A stretch of DNA of 33,573 nucleotides from Pseudomonas sp. Q11 (lineage in GTDB: Bacteria; Pseudomonadota; Gammaproteobacteria; Pseudomonadales; Pseudomonadaceae). Positions 24,166-31,023 of the stretch are shown piece after piece. A program made the translations under genes and the position numbers. The stretch lies in the NCBI RefSeq assembly GCF_024494355.1, contig NZ_JAKNQY010000040.1, positions 1 through 33,573 of the forward strand, written 5' to 3'. Each line of letters starts with the position of its first letter. Within the stretch, counting starts at the first letter, position 1. The notes beneath the pieces were generated by a model. That model was given only the letters and a program-made list of their open reading frames with translations. It was not told the origin of the DNA and ran no database searches.

Positions 24166-26031
24166 ATGTCCTTTGCTTCCCTCGGTCTCTCCGAGGCTTT
24201 AGTCCGCGCCATCGAGGCTGCCGGCTACACCCAGCCTACCCCGGTGCAACAGCGGGCCATCCCCGCCGTGTTGCAAGGTCGCGATCTGATGGTCGCGGCG
24301 CAGACAGGCACTGGTAAAACCGGTGGTTTTGCCCTCCCGATCCTGGAGCGGCTTTTCCCCAACGGTCACCCAGACAAATCCCAGCGTCACGGCCCGCGCC
24401 AACCGCGCGTCCTGGTCCTGACCCCAACCCGCGAACTGGCGGCCCAGGTACACGAGAGCTTCAAGGTCTACGCTCGCGACTTGAAGTTCGTCAGCGCCTG
24501 CATTTTCGGCGGCGTGGGCATGAACCCTCAGGTCCAGGCCATGTCCCGTGGCGTCGACGTGCTGGTGGCCTGCCCGGGCCGCTTGCTCGACCTGGCCGGC
24601 CAAGGCAGTGTCGATCTGTCCCACGTGGAAATCCTCGTGCTGGACGAAGCCGACCGCATGCTCGACATGGGCTTTGTCCATGACGTGAAGAAGGTTTTGG
24701 CCCGCCTGCCCGCCAAGCGCCAGAATCTGCTGTTCTCGGCGACGTTCTCCAAGGACATCACCGACCTGGCCGGCAAGCTGCTGCACAACCCGGAACGCAT
24801 TGAAGTCACTCCGCCGAACACCACGGTCGAGCGCATCGAACAACGTGTGTTCCGCCTGGCGGCCAGCCACAAGCGTGCCCTGTTGGCGCACTTGATTACC
24901 GCCGGCGCCTGGGAACAGGTCCTGGTGTTCACCCGCACCAAGCACGGCGCCAACCGCCTGGCCGAGTACCTGGACAAGCATGGCCTTCCCGCCGTGGCGA
25001 TCCACGGTAACAAGAGCCAGAACGCTCGCACCAAGGCCCTGGCTGACTTCAAGGCCGGCGAAGTGCGCATTCTGGTTGCCACCGACATCGCCGCCCGCGG
25101 CCTGGACATCGACCAGTTGCCCCACGTGGTCAACTTCGAGTTGCCGAACGTCGATGAAGACTACGTACACCGTATCGGCCGTACTGGCCGGGCCGGCCGT
25201 TCGGGTGAAGCGATCTCGCTGGTCGCGCCGGACGAAGAAAAGCTGCTCAAAAGTATCGAGCGCATGACCAAGCAGAAAATCGCCGATGGCGACCTGATGG
25301 GCTTCGATGCCAGCACCATCGAGGCCGAGAAGCCTGAAGTGCGTGAACGTCCGGACGTGCGCAATCCACGCAATGCCCGTGGCCCTCGCGGTGATGGTCC
25401 AAATGGCGGCGGCGGTGGCGGCGGTCGTAAAGACAAAGGCAAGGACAAGGGCAAGGAAAAATCGGCCAGCACCAGTCGCGGTGAACGCCCGGCCCGTGAG
25501 CACAAACCTCGCGAAGGTACCCCGGCCCGTGAACAGCAGCGTCCGGCACCACGCGCCGCTGCTGATCGTGCACCGGACGAGTTCCTCGACGACGATATCG
25601 ACAACTTCGGTAACCGCGTCGACTACGTGCCGCAGCAGAAACCGGCCCAGGGTCGCGGGCGTCGTCCTGGCGCCCCGGCACAGGGTGCTGGCGCTGGTGC
25701 AGGAGCTCCTCGTGGCCAGTCCCAAGGGCGTCAGAACGGCCCGCGCAACAGCAACGGCTCGTCCACCGGCACCCCACCGGCCAAACGCAGCGGCCCGCGC
25801 AACGGCGCGCCTCGTGACGGCCAGGCCCGCCGCGAAGATTCCCGCCCTCGCCGCCCGGCCCGTGACGACCAGCCTCGTCAGGAACCCGCCGTGCAAGCCC
25901 CTCGTGGTAACCAGCCGAAGATCGTGCATAAGGAATCGAAGGTCGATCGTTTCCCGACGCCTGAACAGCTGGATCAACTGCCAAGCCGTCCACGGGGCGA
26001 GAAGCCGGCACTGCTGACCCGTAATCGCTGA
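24166..26031 (+). CDS. rhlE: DEAD-box RNA helicase, RhlE type with long C-terminal tail (RhlE2-like)
   Basis: This is an ATP-dependent RNA helicase of 621 residues. The core (1-380) has the Q motif (YTQPTPVQQRAIP), AQTGTGKT (45-52), PTRELAAQV, DEAD (160-163), SAT (191-193), ATDIAARGLDID and HRIGRTGR. Beyond about residue 385 lies a disordered tail of about 235 residues rich in Arg, Gly, Pro and Lys (GGGGGGGRKDKGKDKGKEK, repeated RPARD-like units). This tail and the metF neighbourhood match P. aeruginosa RhlE2, whose extension aids RNA binding and RNase E contact. The ATG at 24166 has AGGA upstream; an 11-residue longer frame lacks one. A strong terminator follows. Confidence 0.92.
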   Translation: MSFASLGLSEALVRAIEAAGYTQPTPVQQRAIPAVLQGRDLMVAAQTGTGKTGGFALPILERLFPNGHPDKSQRHGPRQPRVLVLTPTRELAAQVHESFKVYARDLKFVSACIFGGVGMNPQVQAMSRGVDVLVACPGRLLDLAGQGSVDLSHVEILVLDEADRMLDMGFVHDVKKVLARLPAKRQNLLFSATFSKDITDLAGKLLHNPERIEVTPPNTTVERIEQRVFRLAASHKRALLAHLITAGAWEQVLVFTRTKHGANRLAEYLDKHGLPAVAIHGNKSQNARTKALADFKAGEVRILVATDIAARGLDIDQLPHVVNFELPNVDEDYVHRIGRTGRAGRSGEAISLVAPDEEKLLKSIERMTKQKIADGDLMGFDASTIEAEKPEVRERPDVRNPRNARGPRGDGPNGGGGGGGRKDKGKDKGKEKSASTSRGERPAREHKPREGTPAREQQRPAPRAAADRAPDEFLDDDIDNFGNRVDYVPQQKPAQGRGRRPGAPAQGAGAGAGAPRGQSQGRQNGPRNSNGSSTGTPPAKRSGPRNGAPRDGQARREDSRPRRPARDDQPRQEPAVQAPRGNQPKIVHKESKVDRFPTPEQLDQLPSRPRGEKPALLTRNR

Positions 26032-26045
26032 GTTTCTCCAGGCCG

Positions 26046-26082
26046 TAAAAATGCCCCTGATCTCGCGATCAGGGGCATTTTT
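26046..26082 (+). terminator. rhlE terminator (bidirectional form)
   Basis: A perfect 12-bp stem ATGCCCCTGATC / GATCAGGGGCAT (26051-26062 with 26067-26078) with a tcgc loop is flanked by five A and followed by T runs. It resembles the yceI terminator at 26232-26273 in stem wording (GCCCCTGAT). Confidence 0.9.
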
Positions 26083-26106
26083 ATTTGAGTGACGCCGATT
26101 TTACCC

Positions 26107-26196
26107 TGTGGGAGCGAGCCTGCTCGCGATTGCGTCGACTCAGCCAGTACAGATGTTGACTGACCCACCGCTATCGCGAGCAGGCTCGCTCCCACA
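26107..26196. repeat. REPIN (GTGGGAGCGAGCCTGCTCGC family)
   Basis: Inverted REP copies at 26107-26130 and 26173-26196 lie between two facing terminators, in the gap between convergent rhlE and yceI. Confidence 0.88.
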
Positions 26197-26231
26197 AAGG
26201 TCATGCGCGGTTCACAAGATTCCATACGACA

Positions 26232-26273
26232 ATAAAAAAACGCCCCTGATTACAAGATCAGGGGCGTTTTTTT
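26232..26273 (-). terminator. yceI terminator (bidirectional form)
   Basis: A CGCCCCTGAT / ATCAGGGGCG stem (26241-26250 with 26257-26266) is flanked by seven A and seven T, so it can stop transcription from either side. Confidence 0.88.
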
Positions 26274-26287
26274 GTCAGGTGCGAATG

Positions 26288-26884
26288 TTATTTCGCTTTG
26301 ACACCTTCAAACGAAACATACAGCTCGACCACGTCGGACGTTGGGCCCAGGTCTTTCTGCTTGCCGAAATCGGAACGCTTGATGCTGGTGGTCCCTTCGA
26401 AGCCAGCACGGTAGCCGCCCCATGGATCCTTGCCTTCACCCAGGAAAGTGGCCTTGACCACGACAGGCTTGGTCACGCCCAGCAGGGTCAGGTCACCGGT
26501 CACATCGGCAGTTGCCTTGCCATCAGCGCTTTTGCCGGTGGACTTGACGCTGGTGGAAACGAAGGTGGCCTTGGCGAATTTGCTCGCGTTCAGGAAGTCC
26601 GCACTGGCGATGTGCTTGTCGCGCTCGGCATGGTTGGTGAACACGCTGGCAGTGTTCACGTTGAACTCGATCTTGCTGTCTTCAGGCTTGGTGGCGTCGA
26701 AGCTGAACTTGCCGTCGATGTCCTTGAAGGTACCGGTGATGTAGCTATAGCCCAGGTGGCTGATCTTGAAGTCGACGAAGGCGTGTTGGCCTTCCTTGTC
26801 GACCACGTAGTCGGCAGCCATGGCCTGGCCGGCCGACAGCAGGGCAGAACCGATTGCCAGGGCGGCGAGCGTCTTTTTCAACAT
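26288..26884 (-). CDS. YceI-family periplasmic protein
   Basis: This 198-residue protein has a signal peptide (cleavage after GQAMA, about residue 23) and a lipocalin-like YceI domain: DYVVDKEGQHAFVDFKISHL, then ITGTFKDIDGKFSFDA, DLTLLGVTKPVVVKATF and IKRSDFG. The family binds polyisoprenoid-type lipids, and at the syntenic locus of P. aeruginosa the homologue has been described as the secreted protease PasP; nothing in the sequence here shows protease residues. AAGGA precedes the ATG at 26884. It lies 32 bp after the cytochrome b561 gene and forms an operon with it, a pairing known as yceJI in E. coli. Confidence 0.93.
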   Translation of the reverse strand: MLKKTLAALAIGSALLSAGQAMAADYVVDKEGQHAFVDFKISHLGYSYITGTFKDIDGKFSFDATKPEDSKIEFNVNTASVFTNHAERDKHIASADFLNASKFAKATFVSTSVKSTGKSADGKATADVTGDLTLLGVTKPVVVKATFLGEGKDPWGGYRAGFEGTTSIKRSDFGKQKDLGPTSDVVELYVSFEGVKAK

Positions 26885-26916
26885 GCTTTCTATTCCTTTG
26901 GAGTCGAGGTTGAACA

Positions 26917-27468
26917 TCAGGCTTGGCGTCCCAGCATGCGCTTGAGGGTCGCGTCACGGTCGATAAAGTGGTGTTTCAATGCTGCCAACGCATGAAGGCC
27001 GGAGAAAATTACCAGCGCCCATGCCAGGTAGAAGTGAATCTGGCCGGCAATGTCTGCCTGATCAGGCAGCCCAGACACCAGCGCGGGTACTTCAAACAAG
27101 CCAAACACCGGAATCCCGACACCGTCTGCGGTAGAAATCAGGTAACCGGCAATCATCACGGCGAACAGCCCGAGATACAGCGCGCTATGGCCGAGCTTGG
27201 CGCTGACACGGGTCAGGCGCCCATAGGTCTCGAGGGTCGGGGGCGGCGGGCTGACGAAACGCCAGAACACCCGCAACAACATGGCCGCCAGCAGCACCAG
27301 GCCAATGCTCTTGTGCAGGTCCGGCGCGTCTTTGCGCCAAGTGTCGTAGTAGTCCAGACCGACCATCCACAGCCCCAGCGCGAACAGCCCGTACACCACC
27401 AGTGCAATGGCCCAGTGCAAAACGATGCTGACCCAGCCGTAGCGAGAAGAAGAGTTGCGTAGCTGCAT
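26917..27468 (-). CDS. Cytochrome b561 family protein
   Basis: This is a 183-residue inner membrane protein with four hydrophobic helices. Candidate haem-ligating histidines are H18 (VLHWA), H52 (DLHKS), H145 (GQIHFYLAW) and H159 (SGLHAL), the di-haem b561 pattern. It probably moves electrons between the quinone pool and periplasmic partners; pairing with yceI suggests quinone or isoprenoid lipid chemistry. The ATG at 27468 has AGGA upstream. It is the first gene of the b561-yceI operon, and nothing in the 340-bp gap on its other side is coding on that strand. Confidence 0.9.
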   Translation of the reverse strand: MQLRNSSSRYGWVSIVLHWAIALVVYGLFALGLWMVGLDYYDTWRKDAPDLHKSIGLVLLAAMLLRVFWRFVSPPPPTLETYGRLTRVSAKLGHSALYLGLFAVMIAGYLISTADGVGIPVFGLFEVPALVSGLPDQADIAGQIHFYLAWALVIFSGLHALAALKHHFIDRDATLKRMLGRQA

Positions 27469-27808
27469 TGCTCATATCCTGTAAAAACTGCGACCAAGAC
27501 TAGCGAGTTATCGATCGATTTAAAGCGGAAATTTTCGCTTTGAAATATCGAGAAATACGATAATCAGTCTGGCGGGGGTGGGTTAAGGAAAGATTAAACG
27601 GAAATGACGGGTGTGATGGCAAGAAGGCAGGCAGCCATGGGATGGCCGCATGGATCTCATCGCGAGCAAGCTCGCGCCCACAGGAGACCACGCTGGAGCC
27701 GTCATCGTGATTAAAATTTTTGCCCACGCAATATATATGTATCGCCTTTTTCGTTTTTACCCTTCATTAAATGCGAGCTTCAACATTCATTGAACAAAGG
27801 TAAAAAAC
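27469..27808. other. Intergenic region before the lectin locus, with a single REP
   Basis: No gene is visible. A single REP-like element lies at 27659-27682 (atcgcgagcaagctcgcgcc with CCACA end). From about 27720 the sequence turns AT-rich (ATATATATGTAT, which may be a -10 region) ahead of the lectin start. AAAGG lies just before the ATG at 27809. Confidence 0.6.
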
Positions 27809-28344
27809 ATGGCTGTTCCTTACACTCCATTTCGAGCAAGTGGCTCGCCGTTGCTACCTCCAACCAAACAATGTCACCGGGGCAGTACCTCCAGTCTCCA
27901 AATGGGCGATTTCGATTGATATTGCAGGTTAATGGAAACTTGGTCATCAAAGATGGTGAAGCCGTAGTCTGGGTTGCAGATGGCAATCAACGCTATAGTG
28001 CAACCTTGTATCCAAAGAGAATGCGAGAGCCCCTGCAATTTGTAGTCGCTAATAGTGGCTTTCTTTATGATCCATCCAGAAGACGCTTATGGATTGCTGA
28101 AAGTAGCCATAGCAGGGACAAGTCGCTTTGGTACAACGCTTGTATGATCATTCAGGATGACGGCAACCTGGTCATCCATGACAGGCGAACGGGAAAGCTA
28201 TGCCGGGCTCGCTTTGGCTTCGTCCCGGGACGTATGTCCAAGCCAAAGCGGGTCAAAATTTTATTTGAGGACTTTGAAATTAAAACTTGGTCGTTTTCAC
28301 TTCCGCCTCTCTTGAGTCACTCATTGACGCACTCAGGCCTGTAA
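27809..28344 (+). pseudogene. LlpA-like lectin bacteriocin gene, frameshifted and internally shortened
   Basis: LlpA-type lectin-like bacteriocins (putidacin L1) kill related pseudomonads and carry two tandem B-lectin domains. Here an ATG at 27809 with AAAGG upstream encodes MAVPYTPFRASGSPLLPP; after about 27860 the frame shifts by one base, and the reading continues as NQTMSPGQYLQSPNGRFRL to 28344. Restoring one C would rejoin them. The second frame has lectin repeats QVNGNLVIKD and QDDGNLVIHD (degenerate QxDxNxVxY), then jumps to RARFGF and KTWSF, which I recall as the end of the two-domain protein. About 100 residues, mainly the second lectin domain, appear missing. The remaining second-frame ORF could be opened only by a TTG at 27790. 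It is AT-richer than neighbours and probably foreign. Confidence 0.72.
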
Positions 28345-28460
28345 GTATCCATGTCGCATCTATAAACTAATTGAGGATCGTGCTTTTTCAGCACCATACG
28401 ACCATCAGCAGTACTGACACCGAATACTGCCAATAGCATTAAAGCCGCTATCAACTTCAT
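28317..28460 (-). CDS. Tiny secreted protein A (tandem paralogue)
   Basis: This is a 47-residue protein: signal peptide MKLIAALMLLAVFGVSTADG, then a short mature peptide (RMVLKKHDPQL, YRCDMDTYRPEC) with two cysteines. GGAG lies seven bases before the ATG at 28460. I do not recognise the family. It is paralogous to the next gene upstream (28499-28660): DPQL, a cysteine, D-x-YRPEC align. The 3' end overlaps the convergent lectin pseudogene by 28 bp. Possible roles (secreted peptide, inhibitor, immunity) are speculation. Confidence 0.7.
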   Translation of the reverse strand: MKLIAALMLLAVFGVSTADGRMVLKKHDPQLVYRCDMDTYRPECVNE

Positions 28461-28498
28461 ATTAACTCCAGTTTTTACGAGGTCACAATTGTGAATCA

Positions 28499-28660
28499 TT
28501 AGTTTACCGAGCACTCAGGCCTATATGGATCGATGGAGCACTTGTGTGCTAACTGCGGATCTCTTTTTGGAATCATTGGAATTTTCAAAGGATCCCGGCA
28601 TTCGCCATACACGCACCCGTACATCGAAACCAATACGACCATTGCCATCAGTATTTTCAT
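28499..28660 (-). CDS. Tiny secreted protein B (tandem paralogue)
   Basis: This is a 53-residue protein read directly from the minus strand: hydrophobic leader MKILMAMVVLVSMYGCVYG, then a mature part containing KIPMIPKRDPQLAHKC and IDPYRPECSVN, with cysteines at 21, 41 and 50. GGAG (in CAGGAGCGTGT) precedes the ATG. A C at position 16 (MYGC) gives a weak lipobox, so it could be a lipoprotein. It shares the R/K-x-DPQL...C...D-YRPEC block with protein A and a similar upstream leader (ctcc-gttttt-cgagg), so the pair arose by tandem duplication of gene plus leader. The family is unrecognised. Confidence 0.68.
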   Translation of the reverse strand: MKILMAMVVLVSMYGCVYGECRDPLKIPMIPKRDPQLAHKCSIDPYRPECSVN

Positions 28661-29059
28661 ACACGCTCCTGTTTTTCGAGGAGCCTAGACTTATGGCTTG
28701 GTAAGCGCTATCGCCTGCTTCCGGTTAAAGGGTGGGAAGTTTCCGATATATCGCCGAGGCGTGTAGGGCGTCGCGCTTATCAAGCGGCGCCGATACGCTT
28801 GATGCGGGATAAAAAAAAGCGGCCCTTAGGCCCATGTGGTTCATTTGAGAAAAATGATGGAGCTGTGGCGAGGCAGCTTGCTCCCGCTCGGCTGCGAAGC
28901 AGTCGTAAACCGGCGGGTGCGGTGTGTCTGATGTTCCGCACTGGCAGGTTTTGGGGCCGCTTCGCGGCCCAGCGGGAGCAAGCTCCCTCGCCACGGGTTT
29001 GTCGATTGCCTTAAGTGACCAGCATTAGGTCCTTGGGCCGCGTTCTTTCCACCTGATCG
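28661..29059. other. Non-coding gap with a REP pair
   Basis: No gene is supported; short open frames here are translations of repeat DNA. The AT-richer pocket ends near 28740. The REP pair at 28865-28994 takes up much of the rest. Confidence 0.6.
28865..28994. repeat. REP pair (GTGGCGAGGGAGCTTGCTCC family)
   Basis: Inverted copies at 28865-28888 and 28971-28994 share gtggcgagg-agcttgctcccgct, with one or two mismatches, around a core containing ggctgcgaagcag and ggccgcttcgcggcc hairpins. This is a third REP family in the window. Confidence 0.8.
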
Positions 29060-30799
29060 TTACTGAGCCTTGGTTTCAGTAGTCGTCGGTTTGACTGCTG
29101 GCTTCTTCGCCGGCTCGGCCTTTTTCACCGGTGCCTTGGTCGGCGCTTTTTTAGCCGGGGTTTTGGCAGCTGGTTTTTTCGCCGCCGGTTTCGCCGTTGC
29201 TTTCTTGGTTGGCTCAACTTTCGCCGGAGCAGGCGCTGGTGGTTCCACCGGTGCGGGTGCTGGGACGGGCGCAGGCGTTGGAGCAGGCGCTACCGGCTCC
29301 GGTTTCTTGTCGTCATCCGAGCCACCAAACAGGTTGCTGAAGAAATTGCCCTTCTTCGCCGCCACCGCACCGGCAGCAGCTGCTGCTGCGGCCACCGGCA
29401 CGACCTTGGCCGGTTCAAACGATTTGCCCGCCGCCAGGTCTTCAACCTGGCTGGCCGCCCGCTGCCCACTGCGCAACGCGCCTTCCAGGGTCCCTGGATA
29501 CAAGGTGTCGGTGTGTTCACCGGCAAAGGCTACGCGCTGCAACGGCATTTCCCACAGACGCCAGTACTTGCTGATCTGGCCCGGCCCAAAGGCCAGGTAC
29601 GCGCCGCCCATGGACGGGTCGGTGCTGTAGCGACGAATTTCATAACCGGTGAAGGCACCCCGGGCCTTCGGATAAAACGCGTGCAAGCGGATCAGCACCT
29701 GATCGGCGATCTGCTTGTCACCAAAAGCTTGCATCACCCGGGCGTTGTCGCCGGAGAGGTTGACGACCACATTGGCGCCGCCCTTCATGGCCGGCTCGAT
29801 CCACATCATGCCCAGGCCGGTGTTGCTATAGATCTCGCCCGACATGCGCGCCTTGCTGTCCCAGACCGGGGTCTTGAACTTGAGCATGATCTGGTCGCGC
29901 CAGCCGTAGTTGGTGCCCTTGATCGCACCCTGATGCCGCGCATCCAGGGCCGGGGTCAGCTGGATTTTGTTCAGGGCTCGCAATGGCACCGCCAGCACGA
30001 CGTAATCCGCTTGATAGCCGACGCTGCCAACCTTGACGGTGACGCCGTCCTTGTCCTGGGAGACGGCCGAGACGGGCGAGCTGGTCTTGATGGTTTTCAG
30101 TTGTTTGACGAAGGCCTGAGCCAACACGGGGCTGCCACCCAGCAGGCGCGCGGCGCGCAGGTCACGGTCGGACACACCACGATAGACCCGGGTCTGCTGG
30201 GCAAAATACAGCAACGACAGTCGCGACGGTTCGTCATAGCGGGTGCGGATCTGCTGGTTCACCAACTGCCGCGCGGTAGCCGGCAATTGCAGTCGGTCGA
30301 GCCAGTTGGAGACGCTGATCTGGTCCAGTGCGTGCAACGTGTTGTTGGCCGATGGGTTCTGCGGGTCTTCAATGGAACGCGCCAGGTCGTCGAGGGTGGT
30401 TTCGTAGCGTTTAAGGGCTTCGGCCGTGGCCGGTTGCTTGGTCGCCAGGTCAGCGGTGGTGAGGTAGGTGCCGTCGATCAGATAGCTGGGGATGCGCACA
30501 AATTCCGGGGCCGGCGTGGTGCTCAGTTTGAAGGTCGAGATGTACTTGTTCAGCACCGGCTGAGTCTTTTCGTTGCCGATCCATTCGCTGGTGGCCATGC
30601 CCGAACGGCCGCCCAGGCTTGGCTTGGCTTCCAGCAGGGTTACCTGCCAGCCTTTGTTCTGCAGCTCGTAGGCCGCCGTGAGCCCCGCCAGGCCGCCACC
30701 GATGACGATCACCGTCGGTTGCTTGTCCTTGGCCAGCGCACAAGCGCTGAACAGCCCTATCATCACCAGCGCACAGGCGCGCAGCCAACCAGCAGACAT
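29060..30799 (-). CDS. Exported flavin amine oxidase with a histone-H1-like C-terminal tail
   Basis: This is a 579-residue protein. A signal-like N-terminus (ACALVMIGLFSACALA, with a possible lipobox) is followed by the FAD-binding GGGLAGLTAAYEL (Rossmann, about 34-46) and GGRSG. The amine-oxidase fold runs to about 455 with the terminal FAD motif RVAFAGEHTDTLYPGTLEGALRSG split over the last part. After that comes a linker (KKGNFFSNLFGGSDDD) and from about 498 a tail of Pro/Ala then Lys/Ala/Pro repeats (KPAAKKPAAKTPAKKAPTK), like the histone-like AlgP. It probably oxidises amines or amino acids in the periplasm; the substrate is unknown. GGAG precedes the ATG. It is divergent from bioA. Confidence 0.88.
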   Translation of the reverse strand: MSAGWLRACALVMIGLFSACALAKDKQPTVIVIGGGLAGLTAAYELQNKGWQVTLLEAKPSLGGRSGMATSEWIGNEKTQPVLNKYISTFKLSTTPAPEFVRIPSYLIDGTYLTTADLATKQPATAEALKRYETTLDDLARSIEDPQNPSANNTLHALDQISVSNWLDRLQLPATARQLVNQQIRTRYDEPSRLSLLYFAQQTRVYRGVSDRDLRAARLLGGSPVLAQAFVKQLKTIKTSSPVSAVSQDKDGVTVKVGSVGYQADYVVLAVPLRALNKIQLTPALDARHQGAIKGTNYGWRDQIMLKFKTPVWDSKARMSGEIYSNTGLGMMWIEPAMKGGANVVVNLSGDNARVMQAFGDKQIADQVLIRLHAFYPKARGAFTGYEIRRYSTDPSMGGAYLAFGPGQISKYWRLWEMPLQRVAFAGEHTDTLYPGTLEGALRSGQRAASQVEDLAAGKSFEPAKVVPVAAAAAAAGAVAAKKGNFFSNLFGGSDDDKKPEPVAPAPTPAPVPAPAPVEPPAPAPAKVEPTKKATAKPAAKKPAAKTPAKKAPTKAPVKKAEPAKKPAVKPTTTETKAQ

Positions 30800-31023
30800 T
30801 CAGCGAACTCCGGAATAAAACGCAGGGACTATCAGTTTTTCGAGCCAGACGGCTCAGAGAACGGCGAAGAATACGTCAGCCATCCCAGCGCCGCCAGCGG
30901 CGTCTATCGCCTTACTCAAGGTAGCAGGAGTGACACAATGGGTTGTCCCCAGGGCCGCCATTGCATAGGCTTGCGCGATTGTTTTGCCCGCGCCCGCCGC
31001 GAGCTGCCTCGAGGAGACTGTAT
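30800..31023. other. Divergent intergenic region, amine oxidase/bioA
   Basis: This 224-bp region should hold two promoters. I see no BirA- or BioR-type operator and no REP. The last bases GAGGAGACTGTAT form the bioA ribosome site. Confidence 0.5.

Noticed and set aside
24199..25977. 592-codon minus-strand open frame opposite rhlE
   Set aside because: It mirrors the biased codon use of the helicase; the translation is low-complexity and unrecognisable.
27780..27986. 68-codon minus-strand open frame opposite the lectin gene
   Set aside because: It lies antisense to recognisable lectin sequence and has no ribosome site.
28725..28994. 89-codon open frame on the minus strand
   Set aside because: It is mostly the REP pair at 28865-28994 read as protein, with no start signal.
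30800..31023. Possible BirA operator before bioA
   Set aside because: Only a lone GGTTGT-like half is present; the TTGTNAACC...GGTTNACAA pair is absent.
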